A stretch of 35,158 nt of DNA from Bacteroidales bacterium (GCA_011620595.1 WOYX01000059.1:102064-137221), one strand, 5' to 3'; positions 25,564 through 33,919 are shown, numbered from the stretch's first letter. Program-made: numbers and translations. The notes: generated by a model from the sequence alone, not told the origin.

Positions 25564-25571
25564 TAGTTTTG
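25564..25571 (+). promoter_or_regulatory. -7 box of hppA
   Basis: TAGTTTTG matches TAnnTTTG and lies 27 nt upstream of the hppA ATG. A small ATCAG/CTGAT hairpin (25548-25563) sits directly upstream of it. No clear -33 TTG was seen. Confidence 0.55.
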
Positions 25572-25598
25572 TCACTCTAATCTTTAAAACCAAAGCTT

Positions 25599-27893
25599 AT
25601 GATCAGTAGTTTGTTCTGGATAGCACCTGTCGCAGCGGTGTCGGCCCTGCTCTTTGCATGGATATTCTACAGGAGCATGATGAAGACACCTGCCGGCAAC
25701 GACCGGATGCAGGAGATCGCCGGTTACGTCAGGGAAGGTGCGATGGCCTACATCAAACGCCAGTATGGTGTTGTTTTAAAGGTCTTCATTGTTCTTGTAA
25801 TTCTGCTTGTGATACTGGCCTATCTCGGGGTGCAGAACCCCTTTGTGCCGGTAGCTTTCCTGACCGGCGGGTTTTTCTCAGGCCTCTGCGGTTACCTGGG
25901 AATGAGAACGGCAACCAACGCCTCCTCAAGGACAGCCCAGGGTGCCTCCGAATCTCTCAACCAGGGGCTCAAGATTGCATTCCGCAGTGGTGCGGTGATG
26001 GGACTGATAGTTGTCGGTTTCGGACTGCTTGACATTGTAATATGGTTTCTTGTGCTGAACAACCTGGTCTTCACCCCCGAGAACATGGCTGAAGGATGGA
26101 AGTGGCTGGGACTGACCTTCGTTCACGCCGGCACCACTGATCACCAGAAGATGATCGAGATCACTGCCACCATGCTTACCTTCGGTATGGGTGCCTCCAC
26201 ACAGGCTCTCTTTGCCCGTGTCGGCGGCGGCATCTTCACCAAGGCTGCTGACGTAGGCGCTGACCTGGTAGGCAAAATTGAGGCAAACATACCTGAGGAT
26301 GACCCCCGTAACCCTGCAACCATTGCCGATAATGTTGGCGACAACGTTGGCGACGTGGCAGGAATGGGTGCTGACCTCTATGAATCATATGCCGGTTCTA
26401 TACTGGCAACGGCGGCGCTCGGAGCAGCCCTGCCGCTGCTGACGGCCGCTGACCAGATGAAGGCTGTCATCGCACCGATGATAGTGGCATCAATAGGAAT
26501 ACTGCTCTCCATTGCAGGTGTATACATGGTGCGTACCAAAGAACAGGCCACCCAGAAGAACCTGCTCAACGCATTGCTGCTCGGCACGGGCGGGAGCTCG
26601 GCACTGATACTGGTGGCCATGGCTGTCATGGCCTTCACCGGATGGATCACCTGGGGCGTCTTCGGCGCCGTGGTCGCCGGCCTTGTTGCCGGAGTCATCA
26701 TAGGCCAGTCGACTGAATACTTCACCTCCGATGAATACAAGCCCACAAAGGGGATTGCAAAACAGACACAGCAGGGACCGGCCACCACCATCATAGAGGG
26801 CATAGCCGTCGGTATGCAGTCGACATGGATTCCTGTCCTCACCATTGCCATTGCCATCATTGCCGCCTACGGATTCGCCGGCGGGTTTCAGGATTTCGCT
26901 GCTGGTGTCTACGGTATCGGCTTTGCTGCTGTGGGGATGCTCTCCACCCTGGGGATCACCCTGGCTACCGACGCCTTCGGTCCGATAGCTGACAACGCGG
27001 GCGGCAACGCCGAGATGTCTCATCTGCCCAAGGAGGTGCGCGAGCGCACTGATGCGCTGGATATGCTTGGCAACACCACGGCTGCAACCGGGAAAGGATT
27101 TGCCATCGGCTCAGCCGCTCTTACCGCCATGGCCCTCGTGGCAGCGTACATGGAGGAGGTCAAGCTCTGGCTGGGACGCCTGGCCGACGACACAGCCGAA
27201 GGATACAAGCAGATTGGCGATGTGCTCTTCTACAAGAGCACCATGCCATCGGTGATACCTGAAGGGATGACGGCCGTCGATTTAAACACGGCTCATGTGA
27301 GTGACTTCGTGGCAGCATATGACCTGTCGTTGTTCAATCCGCTGCTTATTGGCGGCATCTTCATCGGTGCCATGATGGCGTTCCTCTTCAGCTCGATGTC
27401 GATGAAAGCCGTGGGACGCGCAGCCGGTAAGATGGTTGATGAGGTGAGACGCCAGTTCCGGGAGATACCCGGTATCATGGATGGGTCAGGCAAGCCTGAC
27501 TATGCAAGATGCGTTGCCATCTCTACCAGGGGTGCACAGCATGAGATGATGCTTCCGTCGCTGATAGCCATCGCCGTTCCCCTGGCCATAGGGCTCACGC
27601 TGGGTGTTGCCGGTGTGGTGGGTCTGTTGATAGGAGGCATGACTACCGGCTTCACGCTGGCGAGTATGCTCAACAACTCCGGCGGAGCATGGGACAATGC
27701 CAAGAAATTCATTGAGAAGGGCAACTACGGCGGCAAGGGCAGTGAGTCGCACAAGGCCGGCGTGGTGGGCGACACCGTTGGTGATCCTTTCAAGGATACC
27801 TCCGGCCCCTCGCTCAACATCCTCATCAAGCTCATGTCAATGGTTTCGGTTGTTATGGCCGGTCTGACCGTGACATGGAGCATAATGGGTTAA
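25599..27893 (+). CDS. hppA: Membrane-bound ion-pumping pyrophosphatase, K+-dependent type
   Basis: A 764-residue integral membrane protein with about 16 hydrophobic segments. It hydrolyses pyrophosphate and pumps Na+ and/or H+ across the cytoplasmic membrane. Active-site signatures are DVGADLVGK (218-226), then DNVGDNVGDVAGMGADLYESY and the C-terminal GDTVGDPFKDTSGPSLN, plus the mid-protein DAFGPIADNAGGNAEM. The family's K+-dependence determinant is readable at GNTTAATGKG (491-500): Ala495 and Gly498, rather than Lys and Thr, indicates the K+-stimulated class. That class includes Na+ pumps and the dual Na+/H+ pumps reported from Bacteroides. Which ion is pumped cannot be read with confidence. 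It is monocistronic: a promoter lies upstream and a strong hairpin downstream. Confidence 0.95.
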   Translation: MISSLFWIAPVAAVSALLFAWIFYRSMMKTPAGNDRMQEIAGYVREGAMAYIKRQYGVVLKVFIVLVILLVILAYLGVQNPFVPVAFLTGGFFSGLCGYLGMRTATNASSRTAQGASESLNQGLKIAFRSGAVMGLIVVGFGLLDIVIWFLVLNNLVFTPENMAEGWKWLGLTFVHAGTTDHQKMIEITATMLTFGMGASTQALFARVGGGIFTKAADVGADLVGKIEANIPEDDPRNPATIADNVGDNVGDVAGMGADLYESYAGSILATAALGAALPLLTAADQMKAVIAPMIVASIGILLSIAGVYMVRTKEQATQKNLLNALLLGTGGSSALILVAMAVMAFTGWITWGVFGAVVAGLVAGVIIGQSTEYFTSDEYKPTKGIAKQTQQGPATTIIEGIAVGMQSTWIPVLTIAIAIIAAYGFAGGFQDFAAGVYGIGFAAVGMLSTLGITLATDAFGPIADNAGGNAEMSHLPKEVRERTDALDMLGNTTAATGKGFAIGSAALTAMALVAAYMEEVKLWLGRLADDTAEGYKQIGDVLFYKSTMPSVIPEGMTAVDLNTAHVSDFVAAYDLSLFNPLLIGGIFIGAMMAFLFSSMSMKAVGRAAGKMVDEVRRQFREIPGIMDGSGKPDYARCVAISTRGAQHEMMLPSLIAIAVPLAIGLTLGVAGVVGLLIGGMTTGFTLASMLNNSGGAWDNAKKFIEKGNYGGKGSESHKAGVVGDTVGDPFKDTSGPSLNILIKLMSMVSVVMAGLTVTWSIMG

Positions 27894-27910
27894 TTGCTGA
27901 AAATTATTCT

Positions 27911-27939
27911 GTAACGACGCTCTGACCGGGCGTCGTTAC
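27911..27939. terminator. Hairpin between hppA and the PLP enzyme gene
   Basis: GTAACGACGC (27911-27920) pairs perfectly with GCGTCGTTAC (27930-27939) across a 9 nt loop. The stem is GC-rich and lies 17 nt after the hppA stop. No T-run follows, so it is either a factor-dependent terminator or a 3' end stabiliser. Confidence 0.6.
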
Positions 27940-27962
27940 GTGTATTAAACCGTTGACAAGTG

Positions 27963-28919
27963 ATGTTCATTCCGGAATTCAGAGATATTGAATCGGCCAT
28001 GGAGCTGATCGCACCGCATGTCCACCGAACTCCGGTTTTGACCTCCCGGCAGCTTGACGCCATCACCGGTGCGAGGCTCTTCTTCAAGTGCGAGAACTTT
28101 CAGAAGGTGGGGGCCTTCAAGTTCAGGGGTGCCACGAATGCAGTCCTGAGTCTGTCAGACAGCCAGCGCGCCGCCGGCGTGGTGACGCACTCGTCGGGCA
28201 ATCATGCCGCCGCCCTGGCGCATGCCGCGGTCTCACGGGGGGTGAAGGCCTATATTGTTATGCCCTCCTCGGCTCCGGAGGTAAAGAAGAGGGCGGTGGC
28301 GGGCTACGGTGCAGAGATCACCTTCTGTGAGCCCACGCTGGCGGCGCGGGAGGCCGCCGCCGCAGAGATCATCAGACGTACCGGCGCCACCATGATACAC
28401 CCCTATGACAACTTTTTCATCATCGCCGGCCAGGGTACGGCAGCGATGGAGATGCTGGCCGATATCCCCGCCCCTGATGCGGTCATCGCCCCCGTCGGCG
28501 GCGGCGGCCTCCTCAGCGGCTCGGCGATAGCAACCAGGCACCTCGCTCCCGCGGCACACGTCTACGGCGCCGAGCCGCTGCTGGCTGATGACGCAGCCCG
28601 GTCACTGCACGCCGGAGCCATACAGCCGGCACTGCCGCCACGAACAATCGCAGACGGACTCCTCACATCGCTCTGCGAAAGGACATTCACAGTCATCAGG
28701 GAGAGTGTCAACGATATCCTGACAGTGACCGAAGAGCAGATAACAGAGGCAATGACCCTTATCTGGACAAGAATGAAGATAGTGGTTGAACCATCAGCGG
28801 CTGTGCCGTTGGCGGCAGTGCTGGCCAACAGAGAGCTGTTCAGAGATAAGAGCGTTGGGATTATTGTTTCCGGCGGGAATGCTGACCTGTCGAAGCTTCC
28901 TTTTGCTCAAGACGCCTGA
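27963..28919 (+). CDS. Fold-type II PLP enzyme: threonine dehydratase / serine racemase-like
   Basis: A 318-residue PLP-dependent enzyme of the catabolic threonine/serine dehydratase and serine racemase group. The lysine that binds PLP is Lys53 in GAFKFRGA. The substrate loop is SSGNHAAALA, the phosphate-binding loop GGGGLLSG, and the C-terminal cofactor contact SGGN. There is no C-terminal ACT regulatory domain, so it is not the allosteric biosynthetic IlvA form. Likely reactions are L-threonine or L-serine deamination, or serine racemisation; the sequence alone does not separate them. ATG 27963 is preferred, although GTG 27960 directly precedes it in frame. Its last 59 nt overlap the convergent endonuclease-family gene. 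Confidence 0.88.
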   Translation: MFIPEFRDIESAMELIAPHVHRTPVLTSRQLDAITGARLFFKCENFQKVGAFKFRGATNAVLSLSDSQRAAGVVTHSSGNHAAALAHAAVSRGVKAYIVMPSSAPEVKKRAVAGYGAEITFCEPTLAAREAAAAEIIRRTGATMIHPYDNFFIIAGQGTAAMEMLADIPAPDAVIAPVGGGGLLSGSAIATRHLAPAAHVYGAEPLLADDAARSLHAGAIQPALPPRTIADGLLTSLCERTFTVIRESVNDILTVTEEQITEAMTLIWTRMKIVVEPSAAVPLAAVLANRELFRDKSVGIIVSGGNADLSKLPFAQDA

Positions 28920-30009
28920 AATAGGCGATGACAGGATAGTGATCCGAATAGTGCACCTTGACGATGTCAAAATCGGTGCACTCAATCTCATCATTGTAGA
29001 GAACGTAATCGATACGGTTAGGTGGATACTTGCCACGGTAGGTGAATCCGGCACCATACCCCGCCTCCACAAAGGCATCCTTCAGCCCGCGGCGCATCCG
29101 CCGGTAGGTGTATGATACAGGCGTGTCATTGAAATCGCCGGTGACGATGACCGGGTAGGGAGAGCTCTCAATATGCCTCCTCACCCTGTCTACCTGCAGG
29201 GCCCTGCTGGCAAAACCCTCCGTGAGACTCCTGTATATTCCGGAGAGGCTCTCCATGGATCTCCCCTGCACCTCGCCTGTGATGTCGCTGAGAAGGGTTC
29301 CCTCTACGCGGCGCAGCCGGAACGACTGCAGGTGGTTGTTGTAGACCCTGAAGGTGTCAGTATCAACAACAATATCCGTGAAGATGGTGAGTGATGATGA
29401 GCCCGGGTGAACAATATCGCCCCGGTAAACAACGGGGTAACGTGTGAGGGTGGCGATGCCGTAACGACTGACAGCACCGCTCTTTATGAGCTTGAAGTGT
29501 GTTGACCAACTTCCTCCGAGTCCGCTCTTCAGCTTGCGCTCACCGGCAGCCGGATCACCCCTGACATAGTATTCCTGGAGACAGAGGATCCCGGGATCCT
29601 CCTTCCTGAGAAGCTGCAGCATCTTGCTGAGAGTATTATGCTCATTCTCCTCGTAGAAGTTGAAGAGCCTGACATTGTAGCTCATCAGCTTCAGCTCGTG
29701 ATGCTCTTCGTTGCCGTGATTGGTGAACCTGATGAAATTGTGTATGTAGCCGATGCCGATCACAATGGCAGCGGCTGATATCAGGGCATACCATCTCCTG
29801 AAGATTATCCAGAAGAGAACCATCGCGATGTTCGCGGCGGCGATGTATGGATATGCCAGCCCGAAGAGAGCAGGTATGGCTGTAGTGGCCGGATTGACGA
29901 AGATGGATAGATAAGCGGTCAGGAGCATGAGGACGAGAACGATGTTCACCGCCAGGAGGATGTTACGTGTAAACCGTTTTATCCCTCTATCCTTTTTTCT
30001 GGCTTTCAT
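28861..30009 (-). CDS. Membrane-attached endonuclease/exonuclease/phosphatase (EEP) family protein
   Basis: A 382-residue protein with three N-terminal hydrophobic segments (about 17-37, 43-70 and 76-90), then an EEP (DNase I/Mg2+ phosphodiesterase fold) domain. The metal and catalytic motifs are complete: Asn112 in MSYNVRLF, Glu146 in LCLQEYY, NNHL (224-227), GDFND (291-295), RIDYV and SDHYP (355-359). The substrate could be nucleic acid, a phospholipid headgroup or another phosphodiester. The domain probably faces the periplasm or cytoplasm according to the odd number of helices, which is not resolved. The start is ATG 30009, overlapping the upstream rhomboid by 23 nt. Further in-frame ATG codons upstream lie deeper inside that gene. 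Confidence 0.87.
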   Translation of the reverse strand: MKARKKDRGIKRFTRNILLAVNIVLVLMLLTAYLSIFVNPATTAIPALFGLAYPYIAAANIAMVLFWIIFRRWYALISAAAIVIGIGYIHNFIRFTNHGNEEHHELKLMSYNVRLFNFYEENEHNTLSKMLQLLRKEDPGILCLQEYYVRGDPAAGERKLKSGLGGSWSTHFKLIKSGAVSRYGIATLTRYPVVYRGDIVHPGSSSLTIFTDIVVDTDTFRVYNNHLQSFRLRRVEGTLLSDITGEVQGRSMESLSGIYRSLTEGFASRALQVDRVRRHIESSPYPVIVTGDFNDTPVSYTYRRMRRGLKDAFVEAGYGAGFTYRGKYPPNRIDYVLYNDEIECTDFDIVKVHYSDHYPVIAYFRRLEQKEASTGQHSRRKQ

Positions 30010-30904
30010 TGAAAAGGATCTCTTTTTCTTCCCTGGTGAGACTGTCATAACCTCCTTTTGAGATCTTGTCAAGTATGTGGTCTATTGCTTTCTGCCTCTC
30101 TGCCTTCGCCGCGTTGTACTCGTAGTCTGTTTTTGTCTTCCTGGCATCAAACTGTGTGCCGGCATTTTTGTAGGTGACCTTCATGCGCCTTCTGCCCGGT
30201 TTGAAGAGGGTAACAATGAAATCGATGAAACGGTTCAGCCACGCCCCGATATCCGTGCCGTTCTTCAGATTGTACCCGTAGGCGAATCCCATCATGGCTC
30301 CTCCGATATGCGCTATCTTGCCCCCGGTGTTGACCGAGAAGTCGAAAACGGAGGTGATGAGAAAGATTATCAGCGCCAGGTATTTCAACTTCACCCTGCC
30401 GAAGAAGAGGAGATGGAGCTCCAGGTCCGGCAGGTATACTGCGGTGGCAACAACAAGCGCCATCACCGAGGCTGAGGCTCCCAGGGCAATGGAGACGTGC
30501 ACCATGCCGGCAAAGGCAGGGAAGATGTTGAATACGGCGATGTAAAGAACTGCTCCTGCCAGCCCTCCAAGGATGTAGAGCGACACCAGCTTGCGCTGAT
30601 CGAGGTAGTCCATGAATATCTTTCCTAACCACCACAGCCACAGCATGTTAAAGAGGAGGTGGATGAAGCCCTGGTGGGTGAACATATAGGTGAGGGGCGT
30701 CCAGGGCTTCAGGGCCAGGGCTCCAATGGAGGCCGGGACCGACAGAAAGGAGATCACCGTCGGTGCCAGGGCCGGACTGGCCGACAGCACCCCGATAACC
30801 TCAATGATCTTTATCAGAAGAAATATTGCGGCGTTGATGTAAATAAGCCTGGTGAGGGCTGAACCGCGTTTGAATGATCCCTTTATCTCATCCCAGATGC
30901 TCAT
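29987..30904 (-). CDS. Rhomboid family intramembrane protease, with cytosolic tail
   Basis: A 305-residue protein with six or seven hydrophobic segments. Conserved rhomboid features are the L1 region (TPLTYMFTHQGFIHLLFNM), the helix-4 serine motif LGASAS with Ser144, and the helix-6 histidine in KIAHIGGAMMGFAYG with His199. The usual GxSG is GASA here: the residue after the nucleophile is Ala, not Gly. Both catalytic residues are nevertheless present. A soluble C-terminal part (about 230-305) ends in the small domain ILDKISKGGYDSLTREEKEILF, frequent at the end of Bacteroidetes rhomboids. Its ATG overlaps the previous rhomboid's stop as TGATG. Substrates are unknown. Confidence 0.92.
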   Translation of the reverse strand: MSIWDEIKGSFKRGSALTRLIYINAAIFLLIKIIEVIGVLSASPALAPTVISFLSVPASIGALALKPWTPLTYMFTHQGFIHLLFNMLWLWWLGKIFMDYLDQRKLVSLYILGGLAGAVLYIAVFNIFPAFAGMVHVSIALGASASVMALVVATAVYLPDLELHLLFFGRVKLKYLALIIFLITSVFDFSVNTGGKIAHIGGAMMGFAYGYNLKNGTDIGAWLNRFIDFIVTLFKPGRRRMKVTYKNAGTQFDARKTKTDYEYNAAKAERQKAIDHILDKISKGGYDSLTREEKEILFNESQKKG

Positions 30905-31638
30905 CAGTAGAGTGTTTTTGTTGTCTTGCGCCAGTATCTTATAAGGAGATAGCCGAAGATCATGCCGCCCAGATGTGCTGTGTGGGCTATGCCGCTGCCG
31001 GGACTGGTGATAGCAAGATAGAGTTCGATGGCAGCATATCCTATGACAACATATTTGGCTTTGACGGGTATGGGCGGGAAGATGAACATCAGCTGCGTGT
31101 TGGGGAAGAGCACCCCGAAGGCAAGCAGGACGCCGTAGACGGCTCCCGAAGCCCCCACAACGGGAACGTTGAGGATTGAGTTAAGCCTTGCCATCTGGGC
31201 ATTGGTGAAGTTCTTTCCCTGGCTGACGGCCTCGCTGCCCGAGTCATATACATACTGCAGCTGTTCAGGGGTGAGGAGGTCCATCACCTTGTTGTACTGT
31301 ATCCACTGCACCAGCTCAAAGAAGAAGGCCGCACCCAGCCCGGTGACCAGGTAATAGAGCAGGAAACGCTTCGGTCCCCACACCTGTTCCAGTATCCTGC
31401 CGAACATCCACAGTGCGAACATGTTGAACAGCAGGTGTACAAAGCCGCCGTGCATGAACATGTGGGTCACTATCTGCCATGACCCGAAGAACTCCGATTT
31501 CGGGAAGTATAGCCCCAGTATCCCGTTCAGGTTGATGCCGGAGGTGAATCTCAGCAGTTCATTGAGGAGAAGCATCACCACGTTGATGATGATGAGGTTC
31601 TTCACCACCGGTGGCGTGCCTGATAATATTCTGTTCAT
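30904..31638 (-). CDS. Rhomboid family intramembrane serine protease
   Basis: A 244-residue polytopic protein with a canonical catalytic dyad: Ser164 in VGASGAVYGV and His222 in AHTAHLGGMIFGY. The L1/helix-2 signature MFMHGGFVHLLFNMFALWMFG is present. Rhomboids cleave transmembrane segments of substrate proteins within the lipid bilayer. An insertion of about 45 residues between helices 3 and 4 (about 113-158) is longer than in minimal rhomboids. It lies downstream of mutL and upstream of, and overlapping with, a second rhomboid, so the two are probably translated together. A -7 box 27 nt upstream suggests its own promoter. Confidence 0.94.
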   Translation of the reverse strand: MNRILSGTPPVVKNLIIINVVMLLLNELLRFTSGINLNGILGLYFPKSEFFGSWQIVTHMFMHGGFVHLLFNMFALWMFGRILEQVWGPKRFLLYYLVTGLGAAFFFELVQWIQYNKVMDLLTPEQLQYVYDSGSEAVSQGKNFTNAQMARLNSILNVPVVGASGAVYGVLLAFGVLFPNTQLMFIFPPIPVKAKYVVIGYAAIELYLAITSPGSGIAHTAHLGGMIFGYLLIRYWRKTTKTLY

Positions 31639-31664
31639 AGTTGATATTCTCTTGTTTCAGACGG

Positions 31665-31672
31665 CAAATTTA
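31665..31672 (-). promoter_or_regulatory. -7 box upstream of the rhomboid pair
   Basis: Minus strand TAAATTTG matches TAnnTTTG and lies in the 51 nt between the mutL stop and the rhomboid ATG. No clear TTG is visible at -33. It may allow the rhomboids to be expressed separately from mutL. Confidence 0.5.
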
Positions 31673-31689
31673 GCCATTCTGCGGGAAAA

Positions 31690-33492
31690 TCAGCTGAATC
31701 TTCTGTCGAGCTCTTCTAGGGTGATGATATTCATCACCGTTTTGCCTGTGGGCGAGTAGTTTGGCATGGTGCACGCGAAGAGCATGTCAAAGAGCTCTTC
31801 CATCTCGGTATGTGTCAGAGGCATGCCGTAGGGTATTGCCGCAGCCTTCGCCATTGATAGCGCTACCCTCTCACGGGCTCCGATGGAGGGGTCGGAGAGT
31901 GTCTGGCGGTATTCGGCTATCAGCGTCTCAAGCATAGCAAGAGGGTTGGCGTTGCGGCTGTCGGCTGGGTGGCTCTTTATGGTGACCCTGTTGTCAGAGT
32001 CTGTCTCCAGCTCGAAGCCTATGGTCCTGAGCTGATCGCCTATCTCCTGTACTATGACCATGTCGCCGGGGTTCAGCTCTGCGGTGACGGGGAAGAGCGA
32101 CACCTGTGCCGGGCGGGGTCCGTCGCTGAATGATGTAAGGTACTTCTCATACAGCACCCGCTCGTGTGCCCTCCGCTGGTCTATCATCATGATGCCGGAT
32201 ATCACCGGGCACATTATATACCTGTTTTTTACCTGGAAGAAGCGGCGCTGGCCCTCTGCAGCGCCTGTACCTTCATGCTGCTCACTGCGGGCGGTGATGG
32301 TGAATAACGACTCCCATCCGCGGGCATTGCCGCGGTCACGCTCACTGTCCCGCTTCGTCTCCGGACGTTGGTACTCCGTCCCGTCGAAGGGGTTGAAGTT
32401 ATGGTCCACCTCCACCTGCGGCGGTGGCGGTGCCGTCATGCCGCCGGTGATGACGGGTATCTCCACGGCGCCCTCCGGCCCGAAGTCGAGCGACGGCACC
32501 ACGTTGAACCGGCCGAGGGCCTCGCGCAGGGAGGCCAGCATTATCTGCCACACCGAGCGCTCATCCTCGAACTTGACCTCGGTCTTGGTGGGGTGTATGT
32601 TGACGTCTATGGCCGAGGGGTCGGCGGTCATGTAGATGAAATAGGCAGGCACCGTGTCGGGAGGCAGGATGCCCTGGTATGCCTCCAGCACCGCGCGGTG
32701 CAGGTAAGGGTGCCTGATAAAGCGGTTGTTGATGAAGAAGAACTGCTCTCCGGCGGAGCGGCGGGCGTTCTCAGGCTTGCCGGCAAAGCCGCTGATGGAG
32801 ATGATGGTGGTGGTTGTCTCCACGGTGACCAGGTTCTGGTTGTAGTGTTTGCCGAAGAGGGAGATGATGCGCTGGCGACGGCTGCCCTGCGGCAGACGGT
32901 ATATCTCCTGGTCGTTGTGTATGAGCGTGAATTTTATGTCAGGGTGTGCCAGCGCCACACGCTGGAACTCTGTTATTATGTGTCTGAACTCGGTGTTGTC
33001 AGTCTTGAGGAACTTGCGTCGTGCAGGGACATTGTAGAAGAGGTTCTTGACACTGAAGACCGACCCTGCCGCGCAGGAGCAGGGCTCCTGACGTATTACC
33101 CTTGAGTTGTTTATCTCCACCAGCGTACCTGCCTCATCCTCCTGGCGACGGGTGCGCAGCTCGGTCATGGAGACGGCAGCGACGGATGCCAGCGCCTCGC
33201 CACGGAATCCCTTGGTGGTGATGGTAAAGAGATCGTCGGCCGATGAGATCTTGGAGGTGGCGTGACGTTCAAAGGCGAGGCGGGCGTCAGTCTCGCTCAT
33301 GCCACAGCCGTTGTCTATCACCTGCACCAGGGTGCGACCGGCATCGCGTATCACGATGCTGATCTCCGTGGCTCCGGCGTCGACGGCATTCTCCGTCAGC
33401 TCCTTGACCACGGAGGCCGGCCGCTGTATCACCTCGCCGGCAGCTATCTGGTTGGCAACGGAGTCGGGAAGAAGCCTGATAATATCACTCAT
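31690..33492 (-). CDS. mutL: DNA mismatch repair protein MutL
   Basis: A 600-residue GHKL ATPase that links MutS mismatch recognition to strand removal. The N-terminal ATPase motifs are intact: ELTENAVDAG (Glu31 and Asn35 region), DNGCGM (60-65) and KGFRGEAL (94-101). A proline- and charge-rich linker (about 340-405) precedes the C-terminal dimerisation domain. In that domain the endonuclease metal motif DQHA(x)2E(x)4E reads DQRRAHERVLYE from Asp438, with Arg in place of His. The downstream Cys/His motif (CPHGRP in nicking MutLs) reads PNYSPTGKT (577-585). The nicking activity may therefore be absent. It follows a small membrane-protein gene by 9 nt and leads into the rhomboid block. Confidence 0.96.
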   Translation of the reverse strand: MSDIIRLLPDSVANQIAAGEVIQRPASVVKELTENAVDAGATEISIVIRDAGRTLVQVIDNGCGMSETDARLAFERHATSKISSADDLFTITTKGFRGEALASVAAVSMTELRTRRQEDEAGTLVEINNSRVIRQEPCSCAAGSVFSVKNLFYNVPARRKFLKTDNTEFRHIITEFQRVALAHPDIKFTLIHNDQEIYRLPQGSRRQRIISLFGKHYNQNLVTVETTTTIISISGFAGKPENARRSAGEQFFFINNRFIRHPYLHRAVLEAYQGILPPDTVPAYFIYMTADPSAIDVNIHPTKTEVKFEDERSVWQIMLASLREALGRFNVVPSLDFGPEGAVEIPVITGGMTAPPPPQVEVDHNFNPFDGTEYQRPETKRDSERDRGNARGWESLFTITARSEQHEGTGAAEGQRRFFQVKNRYIMCPVISGIMMIDQRRAHERVLYEKYLTSFSDGPRPAQVSLFPVTAELNPGDMVIVQEIGDQLRTIGFELETDSDNRVTIKSHPADSRNANPLAMLETLIAEYRQTLSDPSIGARERVALSMAKAAAIPYGMPLTHTEMEELFDMLFACTMPNYSPTGKTVMNIITLEELDRRFS

Positions 33493-33501
33493 CTGATGGG
33501 A

Positions 33502-33831
33502 TTAAAAACGCAGGTACAAATAGACGACCAGGACAATTATTATTATGATGACCAGAAGCCTTATGGTGGTATGTCTCTCGGCACGTTCCTTTCTTCTCTG
33601 GAAGTGATTACGCATGTCACCACGCATGATCCTTGAGCGGTAGGGCTGGTTTGCCCCGCCCTCCGTAGCTTTAGCGGAGGAGGGTCCGTCCACTGAATCT
33701 TCAGCGGAGGAGGACTCCTTGCTCCACGCCTTGCGTCTCTGCTCCAGCTCCTCACTCACCGGGTCATAATATCGCGGCACGTAGTTAAAGCCGCGCGGTT
33801 TATTCTGTTTAAAGAAACTGGGGATAGCCAT
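33502..33831 (-). CDS. Small tail-anchored membrane protein, conserved in Bacteroidetes
   Basis: A 109-residue protein. The N-terminus (MAIPSFFKQNKPRGFNYVPRYYDP) is the conserved part of a small Bacteroidetes family of unknown function. Members are, as I recall, sometimes misnamed as riboflavin synthase subunits, and nothing here supports that name. Residues 40-62 are a low-complexity Ser/Glu/Ala/Gly linker that carries an inserted repeat element. Residues 63-88 are very basic, and residues 90-107 form a single C-terminal transmembrane helix, so the protein is probably tail-anchored with a cytoplasmic N-terminus. It is first in the operon, 9 nt upstream of mutL. Confidence 0.75.
   Translation of the reverse strand: MAIPSFFKQNKPRGFNYVPRYYDPVSEELEQRRKAWSKESSSAEDSVDGPSSAKATEGGANQPYRSRIMRGDMRNHFQRRKERAERHTTIRLLVIIIIIVLVVYLYLRF
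33660..33713. repeat. Palindromic/direct repeat element inside the small membrane-protein gene
   Basis: CCTCCG (33660-33665) and CGGAGG (33675-33680) form a short hairpin around TAGCTTTAG. AGCGGAGGAGG occurs twice, at 33673-33683 and 33703-33713, 30 bp apart. The element lies within the low-complexity linker of the coding sequence and keeps the frame, adding a Ser-Ala-Lys-Ala-Thr-Glu-Gly peptide. In another frame it reads PPPLKLRRAG, a peptide I recall from interspersed repeats in Bacteroidetes and candidate-phylum genomes. Confidence 0.55.
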
Positions 33832-33844
33832 GACGCACTTTTTG

Positions 33845-33852
33845 CAAAAATA
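33845..33852 (-). promoter_or_regulatory. -7 box of the small membrane protein-mutL operon
   Basis: Minus strand TATTTTTG matches TAnnTTTG, 13 nt upstream of the ATG at 33831. No -33 element was recognised. Confidence 0.55.
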
Positions 33853-33919
33853 GTAAGAAAAGCCTGAATTCAGAACTCTGTACGGGGTAACCGGAATTTT
33901 AGAATCGTTCTCTTTTTGT

